Positions 1 to 9,923 of a stretch of DNA of 39,174 nucleotides are shown in pieces. Below the pieces are notes generated by a model that worked only from the letters and a program-made list of their open reading frames with translations, did no database searches and was not told the DNA's origin. Each line of letters opens with the position of its first letter. Position 1 is the first letter of the stretch. The DNA lies in contig VGPU01000020.1 in NCBI GenBank assembly GCA_016882525.1, forward strand, positions 1 through 39,174, read 5' to 3'. The stretch comes from Cyanobacteria bacterium M_surface_10_m2_119. Lineage in GTDB: Bacteria > Cyanobacteriota > Cyanobacteriia > PCC-6307 > Cyanobiaceae. Made by a program: the position numbers and the translations under genes.

Positions 1-1
1 G

Positions 2-184
2 GTGTGCGCCCAGCTGGGCCGCATCCCCAGCAAGGACGACTACCTGGCGATCGCCGCCGAACGGATCGACCCCTTCGGCGCCGAGCTCTACCGATACCTC
101 AACTTCGATCAGATCGAAGGCTTCGAAGAGCAGGGCAGGGTGGTGAGCGCCGAAGAGGAAGCGAAGGTGCTGGCGGAGGTGTGA
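2..184 (+). CDS. acnB: AcnB-type aconitate hydratase, C-terminal fragment
   Basis: Only the last 60 codons are in the window; the gene enters from the left edge and ends at a TGA (182-184). The tail contains YRYLNFDQIEGFEEQGRVVS, and the YRYLNF element is typical of the extreme C-terminus of AcnB (aconitase B), the TCA-cycle enzyme that isomerises citrate and isocitrate and, in many bacteria, also handles 2-methylisocitrate. The catalytic and Fe-S regions lie outside the window, so activity cannot be judged. The next gene is convergent, with its stop only 25 bases away, and no clear hairpin terminator separates them. Identification rests on the tail motif alone. Confidence 0.8.
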   Translation: MCAQLGRIPSKDDYLAIAAERIDPFGAELYRYLNFDQIEGFEEQGRVVSAEEEAKVLAEV

Positions 185-209
185 TCACCACAACGGGGCC
201 TGGGGTGGC

Positions 210-1643
210 CTACAGATCCTCTTCGATCAAGGCCTCCAACCGCCCCTGCTGCACGGCTTCCGCCAGGGCTGCGTAGTCCTGCTCGGTCTGATCGGCGTAG
301 GCCATGGCAAATCGGCCGACGGCGCGATCCATGGCATCACCCTTGCCGAGGTAGCCACTGATCGTTGCACCATCGCCTGATTTGGTATGGGAGCGGGCCA
401 AGGTCCAGCCGCAAATGGCGGCATAGCGGTGAAGTTGCACCACAGACAATCCCTCAATCGGCATCGACATCTTCATGTCACGCAGCTGACGCACATAGAA
501 GTCGTGACCCGTTCGGGAGTGCAGCCAGCCGAGGAAGATATCGCTGGACGACTGGGTGAGGCGCTGACCCATCACCACGCGCTGGCCATGGTTGGCATAC
601 CTACTCGTCTTGGTGTAAGGCTCAAGCACCGAAGGGCGAGCTTCCTTGAACTGCAGGATCAGGGGATGATTTTCCTCTGAGAAAAACAGTGCGATGAAGC
701 AGCGTGTCCCAACACTGCCGATACCGACCACTTTCACAACAGCATCCTCAAAGCGGTAGCGATCAAACAAGATCTGGAGCTCATCTGATAGGGATCGCTG
801 GTAGTCATCGAGCCCCTGCTGAACGAGGGTCGAAAGTTCTGAGATTGCCGGCCGGTAGAGCAACGGGGGTTGCTCTACAAACCGGTGGCGGCCACCGACA
901 CTGGTGACGATCTTTGGAAAGATATTGTCGATGATGCAATGGCGAGCCTTCTCCGCAAGGGCCTTGCGATAGCGCCTGGCCTTGGCATCAGGAGCCAGCG
1001 CAATCAACTTCTCCATGTCGATGCGGTTGTACCAGATCTCCAGAGGGCTCATCCGCGAATACTCCCGGAGATGGAGGCGATAGGAGCGCACGCTTTCGCG
1101 TGCCACTGCTTCGCAGTCCTCCTGGGAAAAGCCCCTGTCACGGCCAGCAATCACAAAGCTCGTGGCAAGCCGTTTCAGATCCCATTCCCAAGGCGCGGGA
1201 TGGGTTTCATCAAAGTCATTGATGTCGAAAACCAGATTCCGTTCCGGAGTGGCAAATAAGCCAAAATTGAGAAGATGGCAGTCGCCGCAGGCCTGCACCT
1301 CCACACCAGTCGTGGGCGTGGAAGCCAGATCAGAGGCCATCAACGCAGCTGAACCCCGCATGAAGGCAAACGGGCTGCGCAGCATGCGCCCATAGCGGAT
1401 CGGAATCAGTTCCGGCAGACGATCGTGATTCGACTCCTCCAGCACCGTGACCGGATCGCGCCGATCGGCCGCGGGCTGCCAGTGACCGTGGGCGCTGCGG
1501 GGGAGCGCACGGCGCTGCGGGGGAGCGCACGGCGCTGTGACTTGCCAATCTGGAGGCGTTCTTCCCTGGTGTGAAACTGAGCTTGAGAGGCTCCCCGGAG
1601 ATCGGCTTCGGGCTGTGACGTCATCGGGTGCTGCCTCATACAA
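210..1643 (-). CDS. DUF2252 family protein, 5' end frameshifted by a duplication
   Basis: The protein matches DUF2252 (COG4320), a family of unknown function with a kinase-like look. Recognisable stretches are LPELIPIRYGRMLRSPFAFM, GDCHLLNFG and FDINDFDETHPAPWEWDLKR. The open frame starts at a TTG (1641-1643) and its first ~43 residues look unlike the family. A different frame starting at ATG 1639 reads HTREERLQIGKSQRRALPRSA, which resembles the normal DUF2252 N-terminus but runs out of frame at a 20-bp tandem duplication (1492-1531). Removing one unit joins that frame exactly to the main one (20 is 2 mod 3, and the two frames differ by the same offset). The present gene is therefore either an N-terminally altered or truncated protein, or a disrupted gene. 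It seems less GC-rich than the housekeeping genes. Confidence 0.8.
   Translation of the reverse strand: MYEAAPDDVTARSRSPGSLSSSVSHQGRTPPDWQVTAPCAPPQRRALPRSAHGHWQPAADRRDPVTVLEESNHDRLPELIPIRYGRMLRSPFAFMRGSAALMASDLASTPTTGVEVQACGDCHLLNFGLFATPERNLVFDINDFDETHPAPWEWDLKRLATSFVIAGRDRGFSQEDCEAVARESVRSYRLHLREYSRMSPLEIWYNRIDMEKLIALAPDAKARRYRKALAEKARHCIIDNIFPKIVTSVGGRHRFVEQPPLLYRPAISELSTLVQQGLDDYQRSLSDELQILFDRYRFEDAVVKVVGIGSVGTRCFIALFFSEENHPLILQFKEARPSVLEPYTKTSRYANHGQRVVMGQRLTQSSSDIFLGWLHSRTGHDFYVRQLRDMKMSMPIEGLSVVQLHRYAAICGWTLARSHTKSGDGATISGYLGKGDAMDRAVGRFAMAYADQTEQDYAALAEAVQQGRLEALIEEDL
1492..1537. repeat. 20-bp tandem duplication (2.3 copies) inside the DUF2252 gene
   Basis: Two perfect 20-base units occupy 1492-1511 and 1512-1531, followed by the first six bases of a third (1532-1537). 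The unit begins GCGCTGCGGGGGAGCG. Because 20 is not a multiple of three, gain or loss of one unit shifts the reading frame of the overlapping gene. Such a repeat can arise, and revert, by replication slippage. Confidence 0.95.
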
Positions 1644-1660
1644 CAGCGATTGAACGCTGC

Positions 1661-2185
1661 TCAGCAGCTACCGAACAGACTGGACTCCACCTTGTGGAAC
1701 CAGGCGAACGTGAGGTCATGGTCGTGGCCGCTCACGGCGATGGCCACGGTCTGCCGGCGCACGCTGCAATCCACGCTCAACGACAGGGGCCACTGGTCAT
1801 GGCCCGCATGCCAACTGGCACTGAGACCATCGTCGGCGTAGCAGGTCTCGGGGTGCAGCTGGAATCCCAGCTCCCGCGCCAGGCAGGCAATCCCGGCCAG
1901 CGAGCTCACCAGGTCGGCCTGGGTGTGAATGGCGGCGGTGTACACAAACGGTGCTCCCTCCGGCTCCGTCACCGGATCCAGCACCAGGCTGTCCGCCAGC
2001 TCCCGCACCAACTGGCCGAGCCGCTGCGACGATCGCCGCCCTCCACCGGGGTGCCGCCGGGCCGCGGCAGATCCTGCCGCTGTCTGCTGAGACCCAGGCG
2101 CCAGAGCCACCGGTGCAACGCCGTGAAAACCAGACCAAGTTAGGCCCGATCCACCAAGCATGGTGTGTTGTTTGCTGCAGACCAC
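1661..2185 (-). CDS. Hypothetical protein
   Basis: I do not recognise this gene. The frame starts at a GTG (2183-2185) and encodes 174 residues. The first ~50 residues are Gly/Ala/Arg-rich and may not be translated. From about residue 50 the sequence looks like a real soluble domain (RLGQLVRELADSLVLDP, then FVYTAAIHTQADLVSSLAGI, then WPLSLSVDCSVRRQTVAIAV). No membrane segment or metal motif is visible. It lies 58 bases downstream of uvrA on the same strand, so it could be read from the uvrA transcript. The true start is uncertain. Confidence 0.5.
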   Translation of the reverse strand: MVCSKQHTMLGGSGLTWSGFHGVAPVALAPGSQQTAAGSAAARRHPGGGRRSSQRLGQLVRELADSLVLDPVTEPEGAPFVYTAAIHTQADLVSSLAGIACLARELGFQLHPETCYADDGLSASWHAGHDQWPLSLSVDCSVRRQTVAIAVSGHDHDLTFAWFHKVESSLFGSC

Positions 2186-2197
2186 AACATGTAGTGG
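2182..2197. promoter_or_regulatory. 16-bp imperfect palindrome at the start of the hypothetical gene
   Basis: The sequence CCACAACATGTAGTGG is a palindrome with one mismatched pair, centred on ACATGT. It overlaps the putative GTG start of the small hypothetical gene and lies between it and uvrA. It could be a repressor operator or the stem of a small hairpin. A second small hairpin (GGCTG, loop GGGAG, CAGCC on the minus strand) lies just upstream but has no T-run, so I do not call it a terminator. Confidence 0.3.
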
Positions 2198-2243
2198 TAG
2201 GGCTGCTCCCCAGCCCCCCAGATCCCTTCCAGAATCTCCCGCC

Positions 2244-5210
<2,967 letters not shown>

Positions 5211-5232
5211 GCAGCCGGCTCGGGAGCTGGAG

Positions 5233-5238
5233 AGTCTA
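5233..5238 (-). promoter_or_regulatory. Possible -10 element for uvrA
   Basis: On the minus strand TAGACT lies 23 bases upstream of the uvrA ATG in the recN-uvrA gap. It fits the TAnnnT pattern of cyanobacterial sigma-70 promoters. No convincing -35 is seen. It would allow uvrA transcription independent of recN. Confidence 0.3.
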
Positions 5239-5255
5239 CGGGGGTTGGGAGGGGT

Positions 5256-6950
5256 TCAGGCGGCCCGTTCCCGCTCCAGCAGGCTGGCGGCGTAGCGGCG
5301 GGCCTCGCCGGAATCGCCGCCGGCCAGTTCCACCAATTCGGCCTGACGGGCCTGGGCATCCCGCAGTTGGGACACTCGCGTGTGGGTGCTGCCGCCCATC
5401 ACCTCCTTGGCCACGCGGTAGTGGTGATCGGCGGCGGCCGCCACCAGCGGCTGGTGGGTGACGCAGAACACTTGGCGCTGCTCGGCCAGCCTGCGCAGCA
5501 GCTCGGCCATGGCACCGCTGACGCGGCCGCTCACACCGGCGTCGATCTCATCGAACAGCAGGGTCACATGCGGATCGGCCGCCGCCAGGCAGGTTTTCAG
5601 GGCCAGCAGGAAACGGCTCATCTCACCGCCGGAGGCCACCTCCGCCAGCGGCGCCAGCGGCTGGCCGGGGTTGGCGGAAAACAGGAACTGCACCGCATCG
5701 GCCCCCTCCTCCGCCGGTGCAGCCGGTTCGATCGCCACGCTGAAGCGCACGTTGGCCAGGCCCATCGGCCGCAACGCCGCCATCAGCTGCTGCTCCAGCT
5801 GCCGGGCAGCGGTGTGGCGAGCGGCGCTGAGGGCCGCGTTGGCCTGGTCGCGGCTGGCGGCGGCGGCGGCCTCCTGGGCCTCCAGGGCCACCAGGCTGGC
5901 CTCCACCCCACCGGGTGCCAACTGCTCGCGCAGGGCATCGCGCCAGGCGATCAAGGCCGCCAGGTCCTTGCCGTGGCGGCGCTCCAGGGCCTTGAGCTGG
6001 GCGATCCGCTCCTGCAGCTCCGCCAGGCTGTCTGGATCGCTCTCCAGGGCTGTGCCGTAGCGATCGAGATCGCGAGCCAGATCCTGCAGCTGCGCCAGGG
6101 CATCGCTGCAGCGTCCCGCCAGCTCGGCCGCCTCGGGATCGAGCTGCTGCATCTGAGCCAGCTCCTGCTCGCACACCCCCAGGTGATCCAGCACCGAAGG
6201 AGCCTCCTCCGCGCCGTCCACAAGCCGCCCCAGCAGGGTCATCACCCCCTGCTGCAGCCGCACCCCATGGGCCAGGCGGTTCTCCTCCGCCTGCAGCCGC
6301 TCGCGCTCAGCCGGATCCTGCAGCCGCGCCGCCTCCAGATCCTCCAGCAGCTGCTCCTGGCGTTCGCGCTCCCGCTGCAGCTGTTCGGCATTGGCCCGGG
6401 CCGCCTGCAGTGCTGCAGCGGCCTGGCGCCAGGCGCGATAGACGGCCTGCACCGGCGGCAGCAGCGATTGCAGCGGGTCACCGGCGAAGCGATCCAGCCA
6501 GCGACGCTGCTGCCCCGGCCGTGCCAGCTGCTGCGTCTGCCCTTGCACCGTGAGATCGAGCAGCAGCGGCCGCAACTCCTGGATCTGGCTGCGGTTCACG
6601 GCCACACCATTCAGGCGATGGCGGCTGGCCAGGCGCCCCTCGTTCAACCGCCACTCCCGGCTGATCAGGATCTCCCCCTCCTCCGGCTCCAGCTGCTGCT
6701 GCTCCAGCCAGGCCTGCAGCGGCGGGCTCAGGCTGAAGCTGGCCTCGATCAAGCCGCGATTGGCCCCCTGGCGCAGCAGCCGCGGCCCGGAGGCGGCACC
6801 GGTGCTGCCGGCCAGCAGGGCATCGAGCGCATCCAGCAGGATCGATTTACCCGCACCGGTTTCCCCGGTGAGCACCGTGAGGCCGCCCGAGAAGCTGAGC
6901 TCCAGCCGCTCGATCAGGGCGATGTTCTCCAGCTTCAGGCCGGTGAGCAC
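5256..6950 (-). CDS. recN: DNA repair protein RecN
   Basis: RecN is an SMC-like ATPase that helps repair double-strand breaks. The 564-residue protein opens with LTGLKLENIALIERLELSF and the Walker A motif LTGETGAGKS near residue 30. A long, Gln/Leu/Ala/Arg-rich coiled coil occupies roughly residues 150-370. The ABC signature SGGEMSRFLLALK and Walker B (LLFDEIDAGVSG) follow, then a D-loop/His region (FCVTHQPLVAAAADHHY). Length is normal for the family. The start is GTG (6948-6950), placed to match the family N-terminus. A LexA-like word and a -10-like box precede it, which fits SOS control. It is transcribed towards uvrA. Confidence 0.97.
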   Translation of the reverse strand: MLTGLKLENIALIERLELSFSGGLTVLTGETGAGKSILLDALDALLAGSTGAASGPRLLRQGANRGLIEASFSLSPPLQAWLEQQQLEPEEGEILISREWRLNEGRLASRHRLNGVAVNRSQIQELRPLLLDLTVQGQTQQLARPGQQRRWLDRFAGDPLQSLLPPVQAVYRAWRQAAAALQAARANAEQLQRERERQEQLLEDLEAARLQDPAERERLQAEENRLAHGVRLQQGVMTLLGRLVDGAEEAPSVLDHLGVCEQELAQMQQLDPEAAELAGRCSDALAQLQDLARDLDRYGTALESDPDSLAELQERIAQLKALERRHGKDLAALIAWRDALREQLAPGGVEASLVALEAQEAAAAASRDQANAALSAARHTAARQLEQQLMAALRPMGLANVRFSVAIEPAAPAEEGADAVQFLFSANPGQPLAPLAEVASGGEMSRFLLALKTCLAAADPHVTLLFDEIDAGVSGRVSGAMAELLRRLAEQRQVFCVTHQPLVAAAADHHYRVAKEVMGGSTHTRVSQLRDAQARQAELVELAGGDSGEARRYAASLLERERAA

Positions 6951-6964
6951 ACGCGCCCCTGAGT

Positions 6965-6978
6965 GAAACGGATGTACT
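6965..6978 (-). promoter_or_regulatory. Possible LexA (SOS) box upstream of recN
   Basis: On the minus strand the word AGTACATCCGTTTC matches 12 of 14 positions of the cyanobacterial LexA consensus RGTACNNNDGTWCB as I remember it. It lies just downstream of a -10-like box and 14 bases before the recN GTG, a position where a bound repressor would block transcription start. The second half-site is imperfect, so this is suggestive only. Confidence 0.4.
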
Positions 6979-6982
6979 GGAG

Positions 6983-6988
6983 AGCATA
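6983..6988 (-). promoter_or_regulatory. Possible -10 element for recN
   Basis: TATGCT on the minus strand lies 33 bases upstream of the recN start and immediately upstream of the LexA-like word. It fits the TAnnnT form seen before several other genes in this window. Confidence 0.4.
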
Positions 6989-7016
6989 GCGGCCCTGGCC
7001 CGCCGGCGCCAGGGGC

Positions 7017-8753
7017 TCACGCCAGCCGAGTTGGAGAGCACCGCCGGAAACGATCGATCTCCAGGTCCAGAACGCCAGCACCAATCCCGAGGGCCTCAGC
7101 CAGGGAACGCAGGAGGCGATCCTCTTGAGGCTCTATTTCGCCATCGGAGCAGGCCACCCGAAAGGCAGATTCCAGGATCAGCTCGCGGGCGTTGTCGTCG
7201 AGCAGGGGTCTGTCGCAGCGAAGCTGGCGCAGCAGAACATCAACCGGATCAGCAGCAGCGACCTGAGCAACCATGGAGCCAGCCAACCGCCGAAGCTCAT
7301 CACGATCCAGAGGCGCACCCATGAGCTCGGTATAAATGCAAGCCATGGCCTCGATTTCAGGATCCTCGATCTCTCCATCAGCGAGAGTAATCGCAAGCAT
7401 GCTGTTCAACATGCGCTCCCGCACCAGCAAGGCGGTGCGATCCCCACATTGTGCACCCCATCGCAGATCACTGAGATCACGCTTCTTGCGATTCGTCTGT
7501 GATTCACGCGGATCGCGCTTACAGCCACTGCGCCCACCGGAGAGACTGTCGTACATGTGAAAGGTGAAGCGATCAACCAATTCACGACAGAATCCAACCC
7601 CCCGAACGGAATTACCATAGGCATCCAGCCGAGGGGAAAAGGTGGCGATCCCCATCAGATTAGGAACCACAACCATCACAGCACCGGCAACACCCGACTT
7701 CGCAGGCAGGCCAATCTCAATGGTAAAGGAGCCTGCATTGTCATACATGCCTGCAGCCTGCATCACCGAAAGAGTGCGCTTGACGACCTCAGTGTCCAGA
7801 ACCTGGACACCACTGATGGGACATACTCCACCGTTGGCGAGGGTTGCAGCAGCAACTGAAAACATGCGGGCCGTCATTTCAATACTGCAGCAGGATAGGT
7901 AAACATCCATCATCAAGTGCAGATCAACACCCCGGGGCAAACCCATGCGACCACGCAGCAAATAGGCAATAGCAAAATTAGTATCAGCCGTTTCCCGTTC
8001 AGAGAGCATCGTTTCCTCGCTGAAGCGCACATCGCCAAGACCACCACAGAGATCACTCCAGAGATCCATCAGTTTCTGTGTGATCTGGCGTGAGTTCAGG
8101 CCTGGCGTGGCCGACGCCACAATGCCTGCAACAATAATGGCACCAGCATTCACGCAAGGGTTGTAGGGGCGTTGATCAGGCAGGAGCTCCAGAGAATTGA
8201 ATGGCCGGCCAGAAGGCTCCACACCAACGAACTGATGCGTGAAGCCAACACCCTCTGTGGCGAGGGAATAAGCATAGGTCAACGGCTTGGAAACAGATTG
8301 AATAGAATGATAAATATCAACATCACCAATCGCCAGGCGTTGGCCATCCACACTACACACAGCCACACCCCAGGGTTCTGAATCAGCATCACGGAGAATC
8401 GGGATATAGTCGGCATTCGCACCGCTGCGGTCAGGGGCGACGGATTTGTAGATAGCGTGAATGTCGGCGCAGAAGTCCTGCCACTCTGGAATCACGAGCT
8501 GGCTGTTAAAAGCCCGCTTCAGCATCAAGGCTTCATCACACACAATTCGGCCGAATGTTTGACCATCAATCGGGCCATCACCCATCTCAGCCAACCGGGC
8601 CATGGTGATCTGCAGGCGCCGATCATCGAGCCGCAGGCCACTCGCCTCAATCCGCTCTTGAATCCGGCCAGCCGTTGTACTTCCCTGATCAGCTACGGAA
8701 TCAAACAGCCCTTGCAAAACCTCTTGCACAACGCGCCTAAGCATGAAGGCCAA
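7017..8753 (-). CDS. glsA: Glutaminase (animal kidney-type-like) with C-terminal TerB-like domain
   Basis: Glutaminase hydrolyses glutamine to glutamate and ammonia. Residues ~1-80 match the helical EF-hand-like N-terminal domain of animal kidney-type glutaminase (RIQERIEASGLRLDDRRLQ). Residues ~85-400 are the serine-dependent, beta-lactamase-fold catalytic domain: ADYIPIL (Tyr116), catalytic QSVSKP (Ser153-x-x-Lys156), YNPCVNAGAI (Asn202), SERETADTNFAIAY, CGMYD-like GMYDNAG and LPAKSGVAG. From ~446 to the end there are two acidic ADGEIEDPE/SDGEIEPQE helical repeats typical of TerB-like domains, replacing the ankyrin repeats of the animal enzyme. The TTG start at 8753 has an AGGAG nine bases upstream; ATG 8744 is an alternative. 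No signal peptide is visible, so it is probably cytosolic. It is the last gene of an apparent cheW-cheR-channel-glutaminase operon. GC is locally low (24 of 60 bases in 8281-8340). Confidence 0.93.
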   Translation of the reverse strand: MAFMLRRVVQEVLQGLFDSVADQGSTTAGRIQERIEASGLRLDDRRLQITMARLAEMGDGPIDGQTFGRIVCDEALMLKRAFNSQLVIPEWQDFCADIHAIYKSVAPDRSGANADYIPILRDADSEPWGVAVCSVDGQRLAIGDVDIYHSIQSVSKPLTYAYSLATEGVGFTHQFVGVEPSGRPFNSLELLPDQRPYNPCVNAGAIIVAGIVASATPGLNSRQITQKLMDLWSDLCGGLGDVRFSEETMLSERETADTNFAIAYLLRGRMGLPRGVDLHLMMDVYLSCCSIEMTARMFSVAAATLANGGVCPISGVQVLDTEVVKRTLSVMQAAGMYDNAGSFTIEIGLPAKSGVAGAVMVVVPNLMGIATFSPRLDAYGNSVRGVGFCRELVDRFTFHMYDSLSGGRSGCKRDPRESQTNRKKRDLSDLRWGAQCGDRTALLVRERMLNSMLAITLADGEIEDPEIEAMACIYTELMGAPLDRDELRRLAGSMVAQVAAADPVDVLLRQLRCDRPLLDDNARELILESAFRVACSDGEIEPQEDRLLRSLAEALGIGAGVLDLEIDRFRRCSPTRLA

Positions 8754-8849
8754 GGCTCCGATCTCCTGAGGGCGCCAGACTGTCGCGCTTGATACGGTTC
8801 GAACTGATCAAAGGGGCAGCATGGAGGCAAGCAATCAGCTACAGCCCAA

Positions 8850-9923
8850 TCAGCCAACGAGAATGGCGTAGGCAATAATGACAGCGTTGATCACCACGTA
8901 ACTGGCCGAAAAGATCGGCAAATACACACGCCGATCCAAAGCCTGAGCACGATCAGCTTGATCGCGCTCGCAACGGAGATAACTGACAATCGCCAGAACC
9001 GTGGAAATGAGAATAAAGAGAATAGCTACAATGTGGATCTGATCGGTGAGCGTGACATCCTCTGACGCACCCAGGGTTGATTCAGCTTGCTGTAGATTAA
9101 CAATAGCAGCAAATAGACAGCCCACGCAAAGACCAGTGCGGCCGCTAACGAGATCCGGCTCACGCGGATCCATGAAGAAAGCCATCGCTGAGATCATCGC
9201 AGCTGCATAGACACCTGTACACATTTTCAGGAAACTGGTGATGCGTGCTCGCCTCAGCTCCAACGTGGCACTGATGCTGCTGATGGCACTACCTCGACCC
9301 ACTGCCAGCGACGGATTTCCGAAATTACTGCCGAGATCGACAGGGATTTCATTCACACGGAAGTTTGAAACCAGCCAGTCGCCCCGACCTATGCGAGGAT
9401 TGAATCCCGAACTCTGGAAATCAGGGCTGATCAGAAACTTGCCCTGGCTAACACCACGCGGCACGATATCAAAACTGATGCGGTGGCGATCAAAGGGAAA
9501 GTTCTGGGCCGACCAGGGATAGAAAAAACTACCTGTGACGCCCAGATCAGACCAATACAGCCCTTTCGTGCCAGGAAATGCCCGTGAGTTGTTGGATTCA
9601 TAGCGGGTCATCACCTCACCCATCGTGATCTCATTGGCATTGGTGATCTCCAGATCCTCAAGCGGTTTAATCACCGCTGTGGGACAGACGCTCCAGAGCC
9701 TCAGTGAGGCATACAGCGATTTCTCACTGAAGTTGAAATCACGCATATCCTCGATGAACACACCCATGCGGCAGGTGGCCAGGGCTGTGTCGACCGACGC
9801 CGGAACCACCGCAGGTGCAGCAAGGCCCCGGCCCAGCAGCAGGGCAGCCAACAGGCTCAGCAGACCCAGGAACAGGACGACACCTCGGCCGACGCCAGGC
9901 ATCCAAAGCCGACGGAGGCTCAT
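8850..9923 (-). CDS. Pentameric ligand-gated ion channel homologue (Cys-loop superfamily)
   Basis: The 357-residue protein has the layout of a bacterial pentameric ligand-gated channel of the GLIC/ELIC/DeCLIC superfamily. A signal peptide lies at ~1-36 (VVLFLGLLSLLAALLLG). An extracellular beta-rich domain (~50-228) contains the hallmark NFPFDRHRISFDI (141-153), the prokaryotic counterpart of the Cys-loop and without the paired cysteines. Four membrane segments follow: M1 ~232-251, M2 ~262-280 (RTGLCVGCLFAAIVN, presumptive pore lining), M3 ~295-316 and M4 ~337-356. The intracellular M3-M4 loop is short, as in bacterial members. The ATG (9921-9923) overlaps the cheR stop as ATGA, implying translational coupling. 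The glutaminase gene begins 96 bases downstream. The ligand and ion selectivity cannot be read from the sequence. It would sit in the cytoplasmic membrane with the sensing domain outside. Confidence 0.85.
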   Translation of the reverse strand: MSLRRLWMPGVGRGVVLFLGLLSLLAALLLGRGLAAPAVVPASVDTALATCRMGVFIEDMRDFNFSEKSLYASLRLWSVCPTAVIKPLEDLEITNANEITMGEVMTRYESNNSRAFPGTKGLYWSDLGVTGSFFYPWSAQNFPFDRHRISFDIVPRGVSQGKFLISPDFQSSGFNPRIGRGDWLVSNFRVNEIPVDLGSNFGNPSLAVGRGSAISSISATLELRRARITSFLKMCTGVYAAAMISAMAFFMDPREPDLVSGRTGLCVGCLFAAIVNLQQAESTLGASEDVTLTDQIHIVAILFILISTVLAIVSYLRCERDQADRAQALDRRVYLPIFSASYVVINAVIIAYAILVG

